A stretch of 36,547 nucleotides of DNA from Shewanella electrodiphila. Lineage in GTDB: Bacteria > Pseudomonadota > Gammaproteobacteria > Enterobacterales > Shewanellaceae. The translations under genes and the position numbers were made by a program. The notes under the pieces were generated by a model, which was given only the letters and a program-made list of their open reading frames with translations, was not told where the DNA came from and ran no database searches. Of the stretch, positions 16,501 to 24,211 are shown piece after piece (the stretch's first letter is position 1; every line of letters starts with the position of its first letter). The DNA lies in the NCBI RefSeq assembly GCF_023283985.1, contig NZ_JAKIKU010000021.1, positions 1 through 36,547 on the forward strand. The letters run 5' to 3'.

Positions 16501-17749
16501 AAAAGAACGTTACCGTGTACCTTACGGTACAGTACTAGAACAACTTGAAGATACGGAAGTGACATCAGGCGCAATCATTGCGAACTGGGACCCACATACT
16601 CACCCTATCATTTCAGAAGTTGCGGGTACGGTTAAATTCGTCGATATGATTGAAGGCGTTACTATGACGCGTCAAACAGACGACTTAACAGGTCTTTCTT
16701 CGGTTGTCGTTATCGATCCAGGTGCTCGTCCTACTGCTGGTAAAGAAATGCGTCCAGCTATTCGTCTAATCGACAATAGCGGTAATGATCTTATGATCCC
16801 GGGTACTGAAGTACCTGCGCAATACTTCTTACCAGGTAACGCGATTGTAGCTAAAGATGATAACTCTGAAATCAACGTTGGTGACGCATTAGCACGTATT
16901 CCTCAAGAATCGTCTAAAACACGCGATATTACCGGTGGTCTACCACGAGTTGCTGACTTGTTCGAAGCGCGTAAGCCAAAAGAACCCGCTATTCTTGCTG
17001 AAATCTCAGGTACCATTTCGTTTGGTAAAGAGACTAAAGGTAAGGTTCGTCTAGTTATCAGTCCTGCTGATGGCAGTGAACACTACGAAGAGATGATCCC
17101 TAAGTGGCGTAATCTTAACGTGTTCGAAGGTGAAAAAGTTGAACGTGGTGAAGTTATCGCTGACGGCCCAGAAGCTGCACATGATATCTTGCGTTTACGT
17201 GGTATCCATCATGTTGCTAACTACATTGTTGATGAAGTCCAAGACGTTTACCGTCTACAGGGCGTAAAAATCAACGATAAGCATATTGAAGTTATCATTC
17301 GCCAAATGCTACGTAAGTGCTTAATCACTGATGCTGGTGATTCGAACTTCTTAGCAGGTGAACAAGCAGAAGTTGCTCGCGTGAACATTGCTAACCGTGA
17401 GCTTGAAGCTCAAGGCAAAGCGCCTGCGAAGTTTGAGCGTGAATTACTCGGTATTACCAAAGCTTCTTTGGCTACTGAATCATTCATCTCTGCTGCATCG
17501 TTCCAAGAAACGACGCGTGTACTAACTGAAGCAGCTGTTGGTGGTAAGAGTGATCAATTACGTGGTCTGAAAGAAAACGTAATCGTTGGTCGTCTGATCC
17601 CAGCTGGTACTGGTTATGCGTATCACACCGCTCGTAACGAAGCGCGTGCTAATGTTAAAGATGAAGGTGCAGAAGCGCCAGTCATCACTGCTAGTGAAGC
17701 AGAGAAAAACTTAGCCGACTTACTTAACTTGGCCGGAAGTGCTGACTAA
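13529..17749 (+). CDS. rpoC: RNA polymerase beta' subunit
   Basis: The catalytic subunit forming the clamp and the Mg2+ site of RNA polymerase. It has 1406 residues, one short of E. coli. The N-terminal zinc ribbon is Cys70, Cys72, Cys85 and Cys88. The active-site NADFDGDQM starts at Asn458, the same numbering as E. coli. The second zinc site lies in CETDFGVCAACYGRD at about 887-901. It starts with GTG after CAGGAGAG. The chain closely parallels E. coli to the C-terminal tail. A terminator at 17765-17792 ends the transcript. Confidence 0.98.
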   Translation: MKDLLKFLKQQSKTEEFNGIKIGLASPDLIRSWSFGEVKKPETINYRTFKPEREGLFCARIFGPVKDYECLCGKYKRLKHRGVICEKCGVEVTQTKVRRERMGHIDLASPVAHIWFLKSLPSRIGLMLDMTLRDIERVLYFESFVVIEPGMTSLERGQMLTEETYLDALEEYGDEFEAKMGAEAVLDLLRAINLEEQIDQMREELPSINSETRRKKVTKRLKLMEAFFTSGNKPEWMILKVLPVLPPDLRPLVPLDGGRFATSDLNDLYRRVINRNNRLKRLLDLAAPDIIVRNEKRMLQESVDALLDNGRRGRAITGSNKRPLKSLADMIKGKQGRFRQNLLGKRVDYSGRSVITVGPTLRLHQCGLPKKMALELFKPFIYGKLEGRGLATTIKAAKKMVEREQAEVWDVLDEVIREHPVMLNRAPTLHRLGIQAFEPVLIEGKAIQLHPLVCAAYNADFDGDQMAVHVPLTLEAQLEARSLMMSTNNILSPANGEPVITPSQDVVLGLYYTSRECVNGRGEGMSFMSVDEVEKAYATGAAELHARVKVRITETSVTDNGEKTQNRRIVDTTVGRALLSQILPKGLPYELVNQNMGKKQISKLLNTCYRTLGLKDTVIFADQLMYTGFRYATISGASVGINDMVIPDEKYTLVEEAEREVLEIQEQFQSGLVTAGERYNKVIDIWASTNDKISKAMMDNLKKEVVINRDGEEEEQDSFNSIYMMADSGARGSAAQIRQLAGMRGLMAKPDGSIIETPITANFREGLNVSQYFISTHGARKGLADTALKTANSGYLTRRLVDVAQDLVVIEDDCGSVGGLTMKPLIEGGDVKEPLRERVLGRVVSVDVLEPGTEKVLAPRNTLLDEAWCDLLEEHSVDEVVVRSVISCETDFGVCAACYGRDLARGHIINHGEAIGVVAAQSIGEPGTQLTMRTFHIGGAASRDSADNNVQVKNSGTLKLHNAKHVTSIENKLVIVSRSSEVAIIDELGREKERYRVPYGTVLEQLEDTEVTSGAIIANWDPHTHPIISEVAGTVKFVDMIEGVTMTRQTDDLTGLSSVVVIDPGARPTAGKEMRPAIRLIDNSGNDLMIPGTEVPAQYFLPGNAIVAKDDNSEINVGDALARIPQESSKTRDITGGLPRVADLFEARKPKEPAILAEISGTISFGKETKGKVRLVISPADGSEHYEEMIPKWRNLNVFEGEKVERGEVIADGPEAAHDILRLRGIHHVANYIVDEVQDVYRLQGVKINDKHIEVIIRQMLRKCLITDAGDSNFLAGEQAEVARVNIANRELEAQGKAPAKFERELLGITKASLATESFISAASFQETTRVLTEAAVGGKSDQLRGLKENVIVGRLIPAGTGYAYHTARNEARANVKDEGAEAPVITASEAEKNLADLLNLAGSAD

Positions 17750-17764
17750 AGTAAACGTTATGTT

Positions 17765-17792
17765 AAAAAAAGGCGCCTTTGGCGCCTTTTTT
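17765..17792 (+). terminator. rpoBC terminator
   Basis: An A-tract, then GGCGCC-TTT-GGCGCC, then TTTTTT, beginning 16 bp after the rpoC stop. The flanking A and T tracts extend the stem to about 12 bp. Confidence 0.92.
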
Positions 17793-17823
17793 ATTGGGAA
17801 TTGCACGAAAAGTTGTCTATTTC

Positions 17824-17852
17824 TTGACAGTTGGCCAATACCTTTCTAAACT
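17824..17852 (+). promoter_or_regulatory. str operon promoter
   Basis: A consensus TTGACA (17824-17829), a 17-bp spacer and TAAACT (17847-17852), with a TTCGCGTCCC discriminator. The 5' leader can form TCCCA/TGGGA and GTTGA/TCAAC hairpins before rpsL. Confidence 0.65.
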
Positions 17853-17927
17853 TTCGCGTCCCATCATAGTGGGATATAGATTTTTCACACAAAATTGTTG
17901 AGATTATTCAACTGAACGGAGCTATTC

Positions 17928-18302
17928 ATGGCAACTGTAAACCAGTTGGTACGTAAGCCTCGCTCGCCAAAAGTCGAAAAGACTAATGTGCCAGCGTTGG
18001 ATTCGTGTCCACAAAAACGTGGTGTTTGTACTCGTGTTTACACTACAACACCTAAAAAACCTAACTCTGCACTACGTAAAGTAGCACGTGTTCGCTTAAC
18101 TAACGGTTTCGAAGTTACTTCGTACATCGGTGGTGAAGGTCACAACTTGCAGGAACATAGTGTAATTCTAATCCGTGGCGGTCGTGTTAAAGATCTACCG
18201 GGTGTGCGTTACCACACTATTCGCGGTGCATTAGATTGTGCTGGCGTTAGTGCTCGTCGCCAAGGCCGTTCTAAGTACGGTGCTAAGCGTCCTAAGTCAT
18301 AA
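17928..18302 (+). CDS. rpsL: 30S ribosomal protein S12
   Basis: Decoding-centre protein that controls accuracy of codon-anticodon recognition. It has 124 residues, the same as E. coli. TPKKPNSALRK (41-51) carries Lys43 and RVKDLPG carries Lys88. Both residues associated with streptomycin resistance when altered are wild type here. It starts with ATG after an ACGGAG ribosome-binding site. It opens the str operon only 178 bp after rpoC, an arrangement that is split in E. coli. Confidence 0.98.
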   Translation: MATVNQLVRKPRSPKVEKTNVPALDSCPQKRGVCTRVYTTTPKKPNSALRKVARVRLTNGFEVTSYIGGEGHNLQEHSVILIRGGRVKDLPGVRYHTIRGALDCAGVSARRQGRSKYGAKRPKS

Positions 18303-18379
18303 CTTGTCCGTTTAAGTAAGGCCAAGCTAGTTATAAATATTCCAGTTTTGGAAATACCTGAAGCATACGGAGAATTGTT

Positions 18380-18850
18380 ATGCCAAGACGTCGCGTTGTA
18401 GGACAACGTAAAATCCTACCAGATCCAAAGTTTAAAAGTGAGTTGTTGGCTAAGTTCATCAACGTCATTATGGTTGACGGTAAAAAGTCAACTTCTGAAA
18501 AAATTATCTACAAGGCACTTGATGTTGTCGCTGAGAAAAAAAGCGAAGATCATTTAAGTATCCTTGAAGCAGCTCTTGATAACGTTCGCCCTTCAGTCGA
18601 GGTTAAATCTCGTCGTGTTGGTGGTTCTACTTATCAAGTACCATGTGAAGTTCGTCCAGTGCGTCGTAACGCACTAGCGATGCGCTGGTTAGTTGAAGCT
18701 GCTCGCAAGCGTGGTGAAAAATCTATGGCTCTACGTCTAGCAGGTGAAATGTTAGATGCATCTGAAAACAAAGGTACTGCTGTTAAGAAGCGTGAAGACG
18801 TGCATCGCATGGCTGAAGCTAACAAAGCCTTTGCTCATTACCGTTGGTAA
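18380..18850 (+). CDS. rpsG: 30S ribosomal protein S7
   Basis: Primary assembly protein of the 30S head, near the E site. It has 156 residues, the common length. The body is typical, from MPRRRVVGQRKILPDPKF to the AFAHYRW end. In E. coli, S7 represses its own translation through the rpsL-rpsG spacer. Here that spacer is 77 bp and has a small TTCCA-GTTT-TGGAA hairpin (18340-18353), but I cannot confirm an S7 site. The ribosome-binding site is ACGGAGA. Confidence 0.97.
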   Translation: MPRRRVVGQRKILPDPKFKSELLAKFINVIMVDGKKSTSEKIIYKALDVVAEKKSEDHLSILEAALDNVRPSVEVKSRRVGGSTYQVPCEVRPVRRNALAMRWLVEAARKRGEKSMALRLAGEMLDASENKGTAVKKREDVHRMAEANKAFAHYRW

Positions 18851-18854
18851 TTTG

Positions 18855-18880
18855 ATGGAGTGGGCGTTAGCCCACTCCAT
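18855..18880 (+). other. rpsG-fusA intercistronic hairpin
   Basis: A perfect 11-bp stem ATGGAGTGGGC / GCCCACTCCAT with a GTTA loop, 5 bp after the rpsG stop. The following ATTGTTG is not a terminator-grade T tract. A second hairpin, TAAAGC-ATA-GCTTTA (18896-18910), precedes the fusA ribosome-binding site. Confidence 0.65.
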
Positions 18881-18928
18881 ATTGTTGATATTTACTAAAG
18901 CATAGCTTTAGGTGAGAGGGTATAAATA

Positions 18929-21025
18929 GTGGCTCGTACAACCCCAATTGAGCGTTATCGAAATATCGGTATTGTTGCTCATGTGGATGCAGGTAAAACT
19001 ACCACAACAGAACGTGTTCTGTTCTATACCGGTTTGTCTCATAAAATCGGTGAGGTGCATGACGGCGCCGCTACTACTGACTGGATGGTACAAGAGCAAG
19101 AGCGTGGTATTACTATCACCTCAGCTGCTGTGACGACTTTCTGGCGTGGTATGGATGCTCAATTCACCGAACATCGCATTAATATCATCGATACCCCTGG
19201 TCACGTTGATTTTACTATTGAAGTCGAGCGCTCGTTACGCGTACTTGATGGCGCTGTGGTTGTATTCTGCGGTTCATCAGGTGTAGAGCCTCAATCTGAG
19301 ACTGTTTGGCGTCAAGCCAACAAGTATGAAGTCCCACGCATGGTTTTCGTCAATAAGATGGATCGTGCTGGTGCTGACTTTGATAGTGTCATTGACCAAA
19401 TCCGTAACCGCTTAGGTGCTACTTGTGTTCCAATTCAATTAAATATTGGTGCAGAAGAAAACTTCAAAGGGGTTATTGATTTAATTAAGATGAAAGCGAT
19501 TAACTGGTCTGAAGAAGATCAGGGTACGACTTTCTCTTATGAAGAAATTCCCGCAGATCTTTTAGCCAAGGCTGAAGAAATGCATGAGTATCTTGTGGAA
19601 AGTGCAGCCGAAGCCTCTGATGAACTGATGGAAAAGTACCTCGAAGAAGGCACTTTATCTGAAGCAGAGATTAAGTTAGCACTACGTCAGCGCACAATTA
19701 ACAACGAAATCGTTTTAGCAACTTGTGGTTCTGCTTTTAAGAACAAAGGTGTTCAAGCGGTGTTGGATGCGGTGGTTGACTACCTTCCTGCTCCTGTCGA
19801 AGTCCCTGCAATTAAGGGTGTCGATGAGAACGAGAATGAAGTAGAACGCCCATCGGACGATAACGCACCATTTGCTGCGTTAGCGTTTAAGATTGCGACT
19901 GATCCATTTGTTGGAACTTTAACCTTTATCCGTGTATATTCAGGCGTACTAGAGTCGGGTGCTGCGGTTTACAATTCTGTTAAACAGAAACGTGAGCGTG
20001 TCGGTCGAATCGTACAAATGCATGCTAATGACCGTACTGAACTGAAAGAAGTTCGTGCTGGTGATATTGCTGCGGCAATCGGTTTAAAAGATGTGACAAC
20101 AGGCGATACTCTTTGCGCAAACGATCATAAAGTGATTCTAGAGCGTATGGAGTTTCCAGAACCTGTAATTACCATTGCCGTTGAGCCTCGCTCTAAAGCA
20201 GACCAAGATAAAATGGGGATTGCGCTACAAAAGTTAGCGGCTGAAGATCCTTCTTTTAGAGTGGAAACTGATGAAGAGTCAGCTCAAACATTGATTTCTG
20301 GCATGGGTGAATTACATTTAGATATTATCGTTGACCGCATGCGTCGCGAATTTAATGTCGAATGTAACGTAGGTAAACCACAGGTTGCCTATCGTGAAAC
20401 GATTCGCTCTTCAGTTGAAGTGGAAGGTAAATTCATACGTCAATCAGGTGGACGTGGTCAATTTGGTCATGTTTGGCTTAAGGTTGAACCATTGGAAGAT
20501 GGTGCTGGCTATGAATTTGTCAATGAAGTTGTTGGTGGTGCAGTTCCTCGTGAATTCATCCCTTCAGTAGACAAAGGTATTCAAGAGCAAATGAAAAACG
20601 GTGTTTTAGCCGGTTATCCTATGCTCGATGTGAAAGTGACTTTATTTGATGGCTCATATCATGATGTCGATTCAAATGAGATGGCTTTCAAAATTGCAGG
20701 TTCAATGGGCTTCAAAAAGGGTGCGCTAGAAGCAAGCCCTGTGCTACTAGAACCTACAATGAAAGTGGAAATTACCACGCCAGAAAATAACATGGGCGAT
20801 GTAGTAGGTGACTTAAACCGACGTCGTGGTGTTATTGATGGTATGGACGATGGCTTGGGTGGTGTTAAAATTATCCATGCGACAGTTCCACTATCAGAAA
20901 TGTTTGGTTATGCAACTGATTTGCGAAGTGCAACTCAGGGGCGTGCTTCTTACTCTATGGAGTTTGCTAAGTATGCTGACGCACCATCAAACATTGCAAA
21001 TGCGATTATTGAATCACGTACCTAA
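18929..21025 (+). CDS. fusA: Elongation factor G
   Basis: Translational GTPase that drives tRNA-mRNA translocation and, with RRF, ribosome recycling. It has 698 residues (E. coli 704). G1 is AHVDAGKT (17-24), switch II DTPGH is at 88-92 and NKMD at 142-145. Domains II to V follow, including RQSGGRGQFGHVWLKVEP in domain IV. It starts with GTG after GAGAGGG. It lies in the str operon between rpsG and tuf, the standard place for the housekeeping EF-G. Confidence 0.97.
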   Translation: MARTTPIERYRNIGIVAHVDAGKTTTTERVLFYTGLSHKIGEVHDGAATTDWMVQEQERGITITSAAVTTFWRGMDAQFTEHRINIIDTPGHVDFTIEVERSLRVLDGAVVVFCGSSGVEPQSETVWRQANKYEVPRMVFVNKMDRAGADFDSVIDQIRNRLGATCVPIQLNIGAEENFKGVIDLIKMKAINWSEEDQGTTFSYEEIPADLLAKAEEMHEYLVESAAEASDELMEKYLEEGTLSEAEIKLALRQRTINNEIVLATCGSAFKNKGVQAVLDAVVDYLPAPVEVPAIKGVDENENEVERPSDDNAPFAALAFKIATDPFVGTLTFIRVYSGVLESGAAVYNSVKQKRERVGRIVQMHANDRTELKEVRAGDIAAAIGLKDVTTGDTLCANDHKVILERMEFPEPVITIAVEPRSKADQDKMGIALQKLAAEDPSFRVETDEESAQTLISGMGELHLDIIVDRMRREFNVECNVGKPQVAYRETIRSSVEVEGKFIRQSGGRGQFGHVWLKVEPLEDGAGYEFVNEVVGGAVPREFIPSVDKGIQEQMKNGVLAGYPMLDVKVTLFDGSYHDVDSNEMAFKIAGSMGFKKGALEASPVLLEPTMKVEITTPENNMGDVVGDLNRRRGVIDGMDDGLGGVKIIHATVPLSEMFGYATDLRSATQGRASYSMEFAKYADAPSNIANAIIESRT

Positions 21026-21094
21026 AAACTTAGGTGCTTTACTAAATGTTATATAGCTCGTAATCGAGCACTTCTGAAAAGAAAGGAATATATC

Positions 21095-22279
21095 GTGGCT
21101 AAAGAAAAATTTGAACGTAATAAACCACACGTAAACGTGGGTACAATCGGTCACGTCGACCATGGTAAAACAACGCTAACTGCTGCAATCTCAGCTGTTT
21201 TAACCAAAACTTACGGTGGTGAAGTTAAAGATTTCGCACAAATCGATAACGCTCCAGAAGAGCGTGAGCGCGGTATTACAATTAATACTTCTCACATCGA
21301 ATATGACACACCTACTCGTCACTACGCACACGTAGATTGTCCTGGTCACGCCGATTATGTTAAAAACATGATTACTGGTGCTGCACAAATGGATGGCGCT
21401 ATCTTAGTAGTTGCTGCTACAGATGGTCCTATGCCACAAACACGTGAGCACATCCTGCTTTCACGTCAGGTTGGTGTACCTTTCATCATCGTATTCATGA
21501 ACAAATGTGACATGGTTGACGATGAAGAACTACTTGAATTAGTAGAAATGGAAGTTCGTGAACTTCTTTCTGAATATGACTTCCCAGGTGATGACTTACC
21601 AGTTATCCAAGGTTCTGCGCTTAAAGCTCTTGAAGGCGATTCAGCTTGGGAACCAAAGATTATCGAACTAGCAGAAGCGTTAGATTCGTACATCCCTGAG
21701 CCAGAGCGTGACATCGATAAGCCGTTCCTACTTCCAATTGAAGATGTATTCTCAATTTCAGGTCGTGGTACAGTTGTTACTGGTCGTGTTGAGCGTGGTA
21801 TCATCCGCGTTGGTGAAGAAGTTGAAATCGTTGGTGTTAAAGAAACGACTAAGACTACTTGTACTGGTGTTGAAATGTTCCGCAAGCTTCTTGACGAAGG
21901 TCGTGCTGGCGAAAACTGTGGTGTTCTTTTACGTGGTACTAAGCGTGAAGACGTTGAACGTGGTCAAGTATTGGCACAGCCAGGTACTATCACACCTCAC
22001 ACTACTTTCGAATCAGAAGTATACGTACTAAGCAAAGAAGAAGGCGGACGTCACACTCCATTCTTCAAAGGCTACCGTCCACAGTTCTACTTCCGTACAA
22101 CTGACGTAACTGGTACTATCGAGCTTCCAGAAGGCGTAGAAATGGTAATGCCTGGTGATAACATCAAAATGGTTGTTACACTAATCTACCCAATCGCGAT
22201 GGACGACGGTTTACGTTTCGCTATCCGTGAAGGTGGCCGTACTGTTGGTGCTGGTGTTGTAGCTAAAATCGTTGCTTAA
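21095..22279 (+). CDS. tufA: Elongation factor Tu, str-operon copy
   Basis: Same function and motifs as the copy at 4367-5551: GHVDHGKT (19-26), DCPGH (81-85), NKCD (136-139). It has 394 residues. It starts with GTG, preceded by AAAGGAA. The symbol follows its place at the end of the str operon. It differs from the other copy at residue 183 (Ser for Glu) and 250 (Glu for Asp). The identity begins at the start codon and continues about 50 bp past the stop, through the terminator, while upstream sequences are unrelated. Two small hairpins, ACCTAA/TTAGGT (21020-21035) and GCTCG/CGAGC (21056-21069), lie between fusA and this gene. Confidence 0.97.
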   Translation: MAKEKFERNKPHVNVGTIGHVDHGKTTLTAAISAVLTKTYGGEVKDFAQIDNAPEERERGITINTSHIEYDTPTRHYAHVDCPGHADYVKNMITGAAQMDGAILVVAATDGPMPQTREHILLSRQVGVPFIIVFMNKCDMVDDEELLELVEMEVRELLSEYDFPGDDLPVIQGSALKALEGDSAWEPKIIELAEALDSYIPEPERDIDKPFLLPIEDVFSISGRGTVVTGRVERGIIRVGEEVEIVGVKETTKTTCTGVEMFRKLLDEGRAGENCGVLLRGTKREDVERGQVLAQPGTITPHTTFESEVYVLSKEEGGRHTPFFKGYRPQFYFRTTDVTGTIELPEGVEMVMPGDNIKMVVTLIYPIAMDDGLRFAIREGGRTVGAGVVAKIVA

Positions 22280-22302
22280 TAGCGACCTTTAGTTAACACT
22301 TT

Positions 22303-22328
22303 AAAAAGGAAGCTTCGGCTTCCTTTTT
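22303..22328 (+). terminator. tuf terminator (str-operon copy)
   Basis: AAAAAGGAAGC-TTCG-GCTTCCTTTTTT, identical to the terminator of the first tuf gene apart from T-tract length. It separates the str and S10 operons. Confidence 0.88.
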
Positions 22329-22414
22329 TGTTTCTATTGCTTTTTCAATATATCCCTGTAAACTCCATCGCCTTGAACAAATGAACTAGATTGAAGAGTT
22401 TTTGTTCGAAGGGG

Positions 22415-22442
22415 TTGATCTCTCATCTGATATCTGTATAAT
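22415..22442 (+). promoter_or_regulatory. S10 operon promoter
   Basis: TTGATC (22415-22420), a 16-bp spacer and a consensus TATAAT (22437-22442). The core is bracketed by a perfect 8-bp inverted repeat, CGAAGGGG (22407-22414) and CCCCTTCG (22444-22451). The start is expected near 22449. Confidence 0.7.
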
Positions 22443-22448
22443 TCCCCT

Positions 22449-22611
22449 TCGCTGTCCTAGACAGTGTAATATAATGTTTAATCATAAGGATTATTCATTT
22501 TCATAATTGACTCCGATTGGGAGTCTACGGTTAAATCATCTCGCTCTGCTTTTCCATTGGGAAGAAGCTAGAGGGTGATTTTTTATGTGTGCATTTTAGG
22601 AGCTCTGGTCA
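22449..22611 (+). promoter_or_regulatory. S10 leader with L4-responsive attenuator
   Basis: Successive hairpins lie at 22452-22464 (CTGTC/GACAG), 22509-22525 (GACTCC/GGAGTC) and a long stem at 22535-22579 (ATCATC...GGTGAT, with GCTTTTCC-ATTG-GGAAGAAGC at its tip). A T tract (22579-22584) follows the last. This is the layout of the E. coli S10 leader, where L4 causes termination at the last hairpin and blocks translation. With the tuf terminator and promoter it accounts for the whole 332-bp tuf-rpsJ gap. Confidence 0.8.
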
Positions 22612-22923
22612 ATGCAGAACCAAAGAATCCGTATCCGCTTGAAAGGTTTTGATCATCGTTTGATCGATCAATCAACAGCGGAAATCGTTGAAACTGCTAA
22701 GCGTACAGGCGCTCAGGTTCGTGGTCCAATTCCACTACCTACGCGTAAAGAACGTTATACCATTTTGACTTCTCCGCACGTCAACAAAGACGCTCGTGAC
22801 CAATACGAAATTCGTACTCACAAGCGCTTAGTTGACATCGTAGAGCCAACTGAAAAGACTGTAGACGCATTAATGCGTTTAGATCTTGCCGCTGGTGTCG
22901 ACGTTCAAATTAGCTTAGGTTAA
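22612..22923 (+). CDS. rpsJ: 30S ribosomal protein S10
   Basis: 30S head protein that, as NusE, also partners NusB and NusG in transcription antitermination and coupling. It has 103 residues, the same as E. coli. The sequence is typical throughout (MQNQRIRIRLKGFDHRLIDQ start, PLPTRKERYT, HVNKDARDQYE). The ribosome-binding site is TAGGAG. First gene of the S10 operon. Confidence 0.97.
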   Translation: MQNQRIRIRLKGFDHRLIDQSTAEIVETAKRTGAQVRGPIPLPTRKERYTILTSPHVNKDARDQYEIRTHKRLVDIVEPTEKTVDALMRLDLAAGVDVQISLG

Positions 22924-22950
22924 TTGAGATCCTTAGAAGAGGTTTGAAAG

Positions 22951-23589
22951 ATGGCTATCGGTCTTATTGGTCGTAAAGTGGGTATGACTCGCATCTTCAC
23001 AGAAGATGGCGCTTCTATCCCTGTAACAGTGATTGAAATTGCTGGTAACCGTGTTACTCAAGTGAAAACTTTAGAAACTGACGGATACCGTGCTCTTCAA
23101 GTAACTACTGGTACCAAAAAAGCCAATCGCATCACCAAACCAGAAGCAGGTCATTTTGCTAAGAGCGGCGTAGAAGCTGGTCGAGGTTTATGGGAATTGC
23201 GTTTGGCAGATGGTGAATGTGAAGGCGTTGAAGTTGGTGCTGAACTTAATGTTGATATCTTCGCAGATACAGCAAAAGTTGATGTTACCGGTCAATCTAA
23301 AGGTAAGGGCTTCCAAGGCGGTATTAAACGCTGGAATTTCCACGCTCAAGATATGACACATGGTAACTCTTTGGCTCATAGATCTAATGGTTCTATCGGT
23401 CAAAACCAGACACCTGGTCGCGTTTTCAAAGGTAAGAAAATGTCTGGCCACATGGGTGCCGAGCAAGTAACTACTCAAAATCTAGACGTTGTACGTGTAG
23501 ATGCAGAGCGTAACTTGTTATTGGTAAAAGGTGCTGTTCCTGGCGCTACCAATGGTGACTTGATTATCAAGCCAGCCGTTAAAGCATAG
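22951..23589 (+). CDS. rplC: 50S ribosomal protein L3
   Basis: Early assembly protein of the 50S subunit, with a long extension reaching toward the peptidyl-transferase centre. It has 212 residues (E. coli 209). The conserved GKGFQGGIKRWNF is at about 118-130. The N-terminus MAIGLIGRKVGMTRIF and the QNQTPGRVFKGKKMSGHMG loop are characteristic. The ribosome-binding site is AGAGG. It lies 27 bp after rpsJ, and rplD follows after 16 bp. Confidence 0.97.
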   Translation: MAIGLIGRKVGMTRIFTEDGASIPVTVIEIAGNRVTQVKTLETDGYRALQVTTGTKKANRITKPEAGHFAKSGVEAGRGLWELRLADGECEGVEVGAELNVDIFADTAKVDVTGQSKGKGFQGGIKRWNFHAQDMTHGNSLAHRSNGSIGQNQTPGRVFKGKKMSGHMGAEQVTTQNLDVVRVDAERNLLLVKGAVPGATNGDLIIKPAVKA

Positions 23590-23605
23590 GTCTGAGGAGA
23601 TAGTA

Positions 23606-24211
23606 ATGGAATTGGTATTGAAAGACGCGCAAAGCGCTCTTGAAGTTTCCGAAACTACCTTCGGCCGTGACTTTAACGAGGCATTGGTTCATCAGGTAGT
23701 TGTAGCTTACGCTGCAAACGCGCGTCAGGGCACTCGTGCTCAACAGACTCGTGCGGAAGTAACTGGCTCAGGCAAAAAGCCTTGGCGCCAGAAAGGCACA
23801 GGCCGAGCTCGTGCCGGTAGTGTTAAAGGCCCGATCTGGCGTGGCGGTGGCGTAACATTCGCTGCTAAAACTCAAGATCACAGCCAAAAAGTTAACAAAA
23901 AGATGTACCGTGGTGCTCTAAAGAGCATTCTTTCTGAATTGGTACGTCAAGAGCGTTTAGTCGTTGTTGAATCTTTTGGTGTTGAAGCTCCTAAAACTAA
24001 AGAGCTGAAAGCTAAACTAAAAGAAATGAACTTAGAAGACGTTCTAATTGTTACTGCAGATGTTGATGAGAATTTATTCTTAGCAGCACGCAACTTATAC
24101 AAGGTTGACGTACGTGACGTAGCGGGTCTTGACCCAGTTAGTCTAATCGCGTTCAACACTGTTCTTGTTACTGCTGATGCAGTGAAGCAAATCGAGGAGA
24201 TGCTAGCATGA
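23606..24211 (+). CDS. rplD: 50S ribosomal protein L4
   Basis: Lines the nascent-peptide exit tunnel with an extended loop, and in enterics represses the S10 operon through the leader at 22449-22611. It has 201 residues, the same as E. coli. The tunnel loop GSGKKPWRQKGTGRARAGS is conserved at about 54-72. Its TGA stop overlaps the rplW ATG by 4 nt, so the genes are translationally coupled. Confidence 0.97.
   Translation: MELVLKDAQSALEVSETTFGRDFNEALVHQVVVAYAANARQGTRAQQTRAEVTGSGKKPWRQKGTGRARAGSVKGPIWRGGGVTFAAKTQDHSQKVNKKMYRGALKSILSELVRQERLVVVESFGVEAPKTKELKAKLKEMNLEDVLIVTADVDENLFLAARNLYKVDVRDVAGLDPVSLIAFNTVLVTADAVKQIEEMLA

Noticed and set aside
17928..18302. Possible streptomycin-resistance alleles in rpsL, and rifampicin alleles in rpoB
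   Set aside because: Lys43 and Lys88 of S12, and Asp517, His527 and Ser532 of RpoB, are the wild-type residues.
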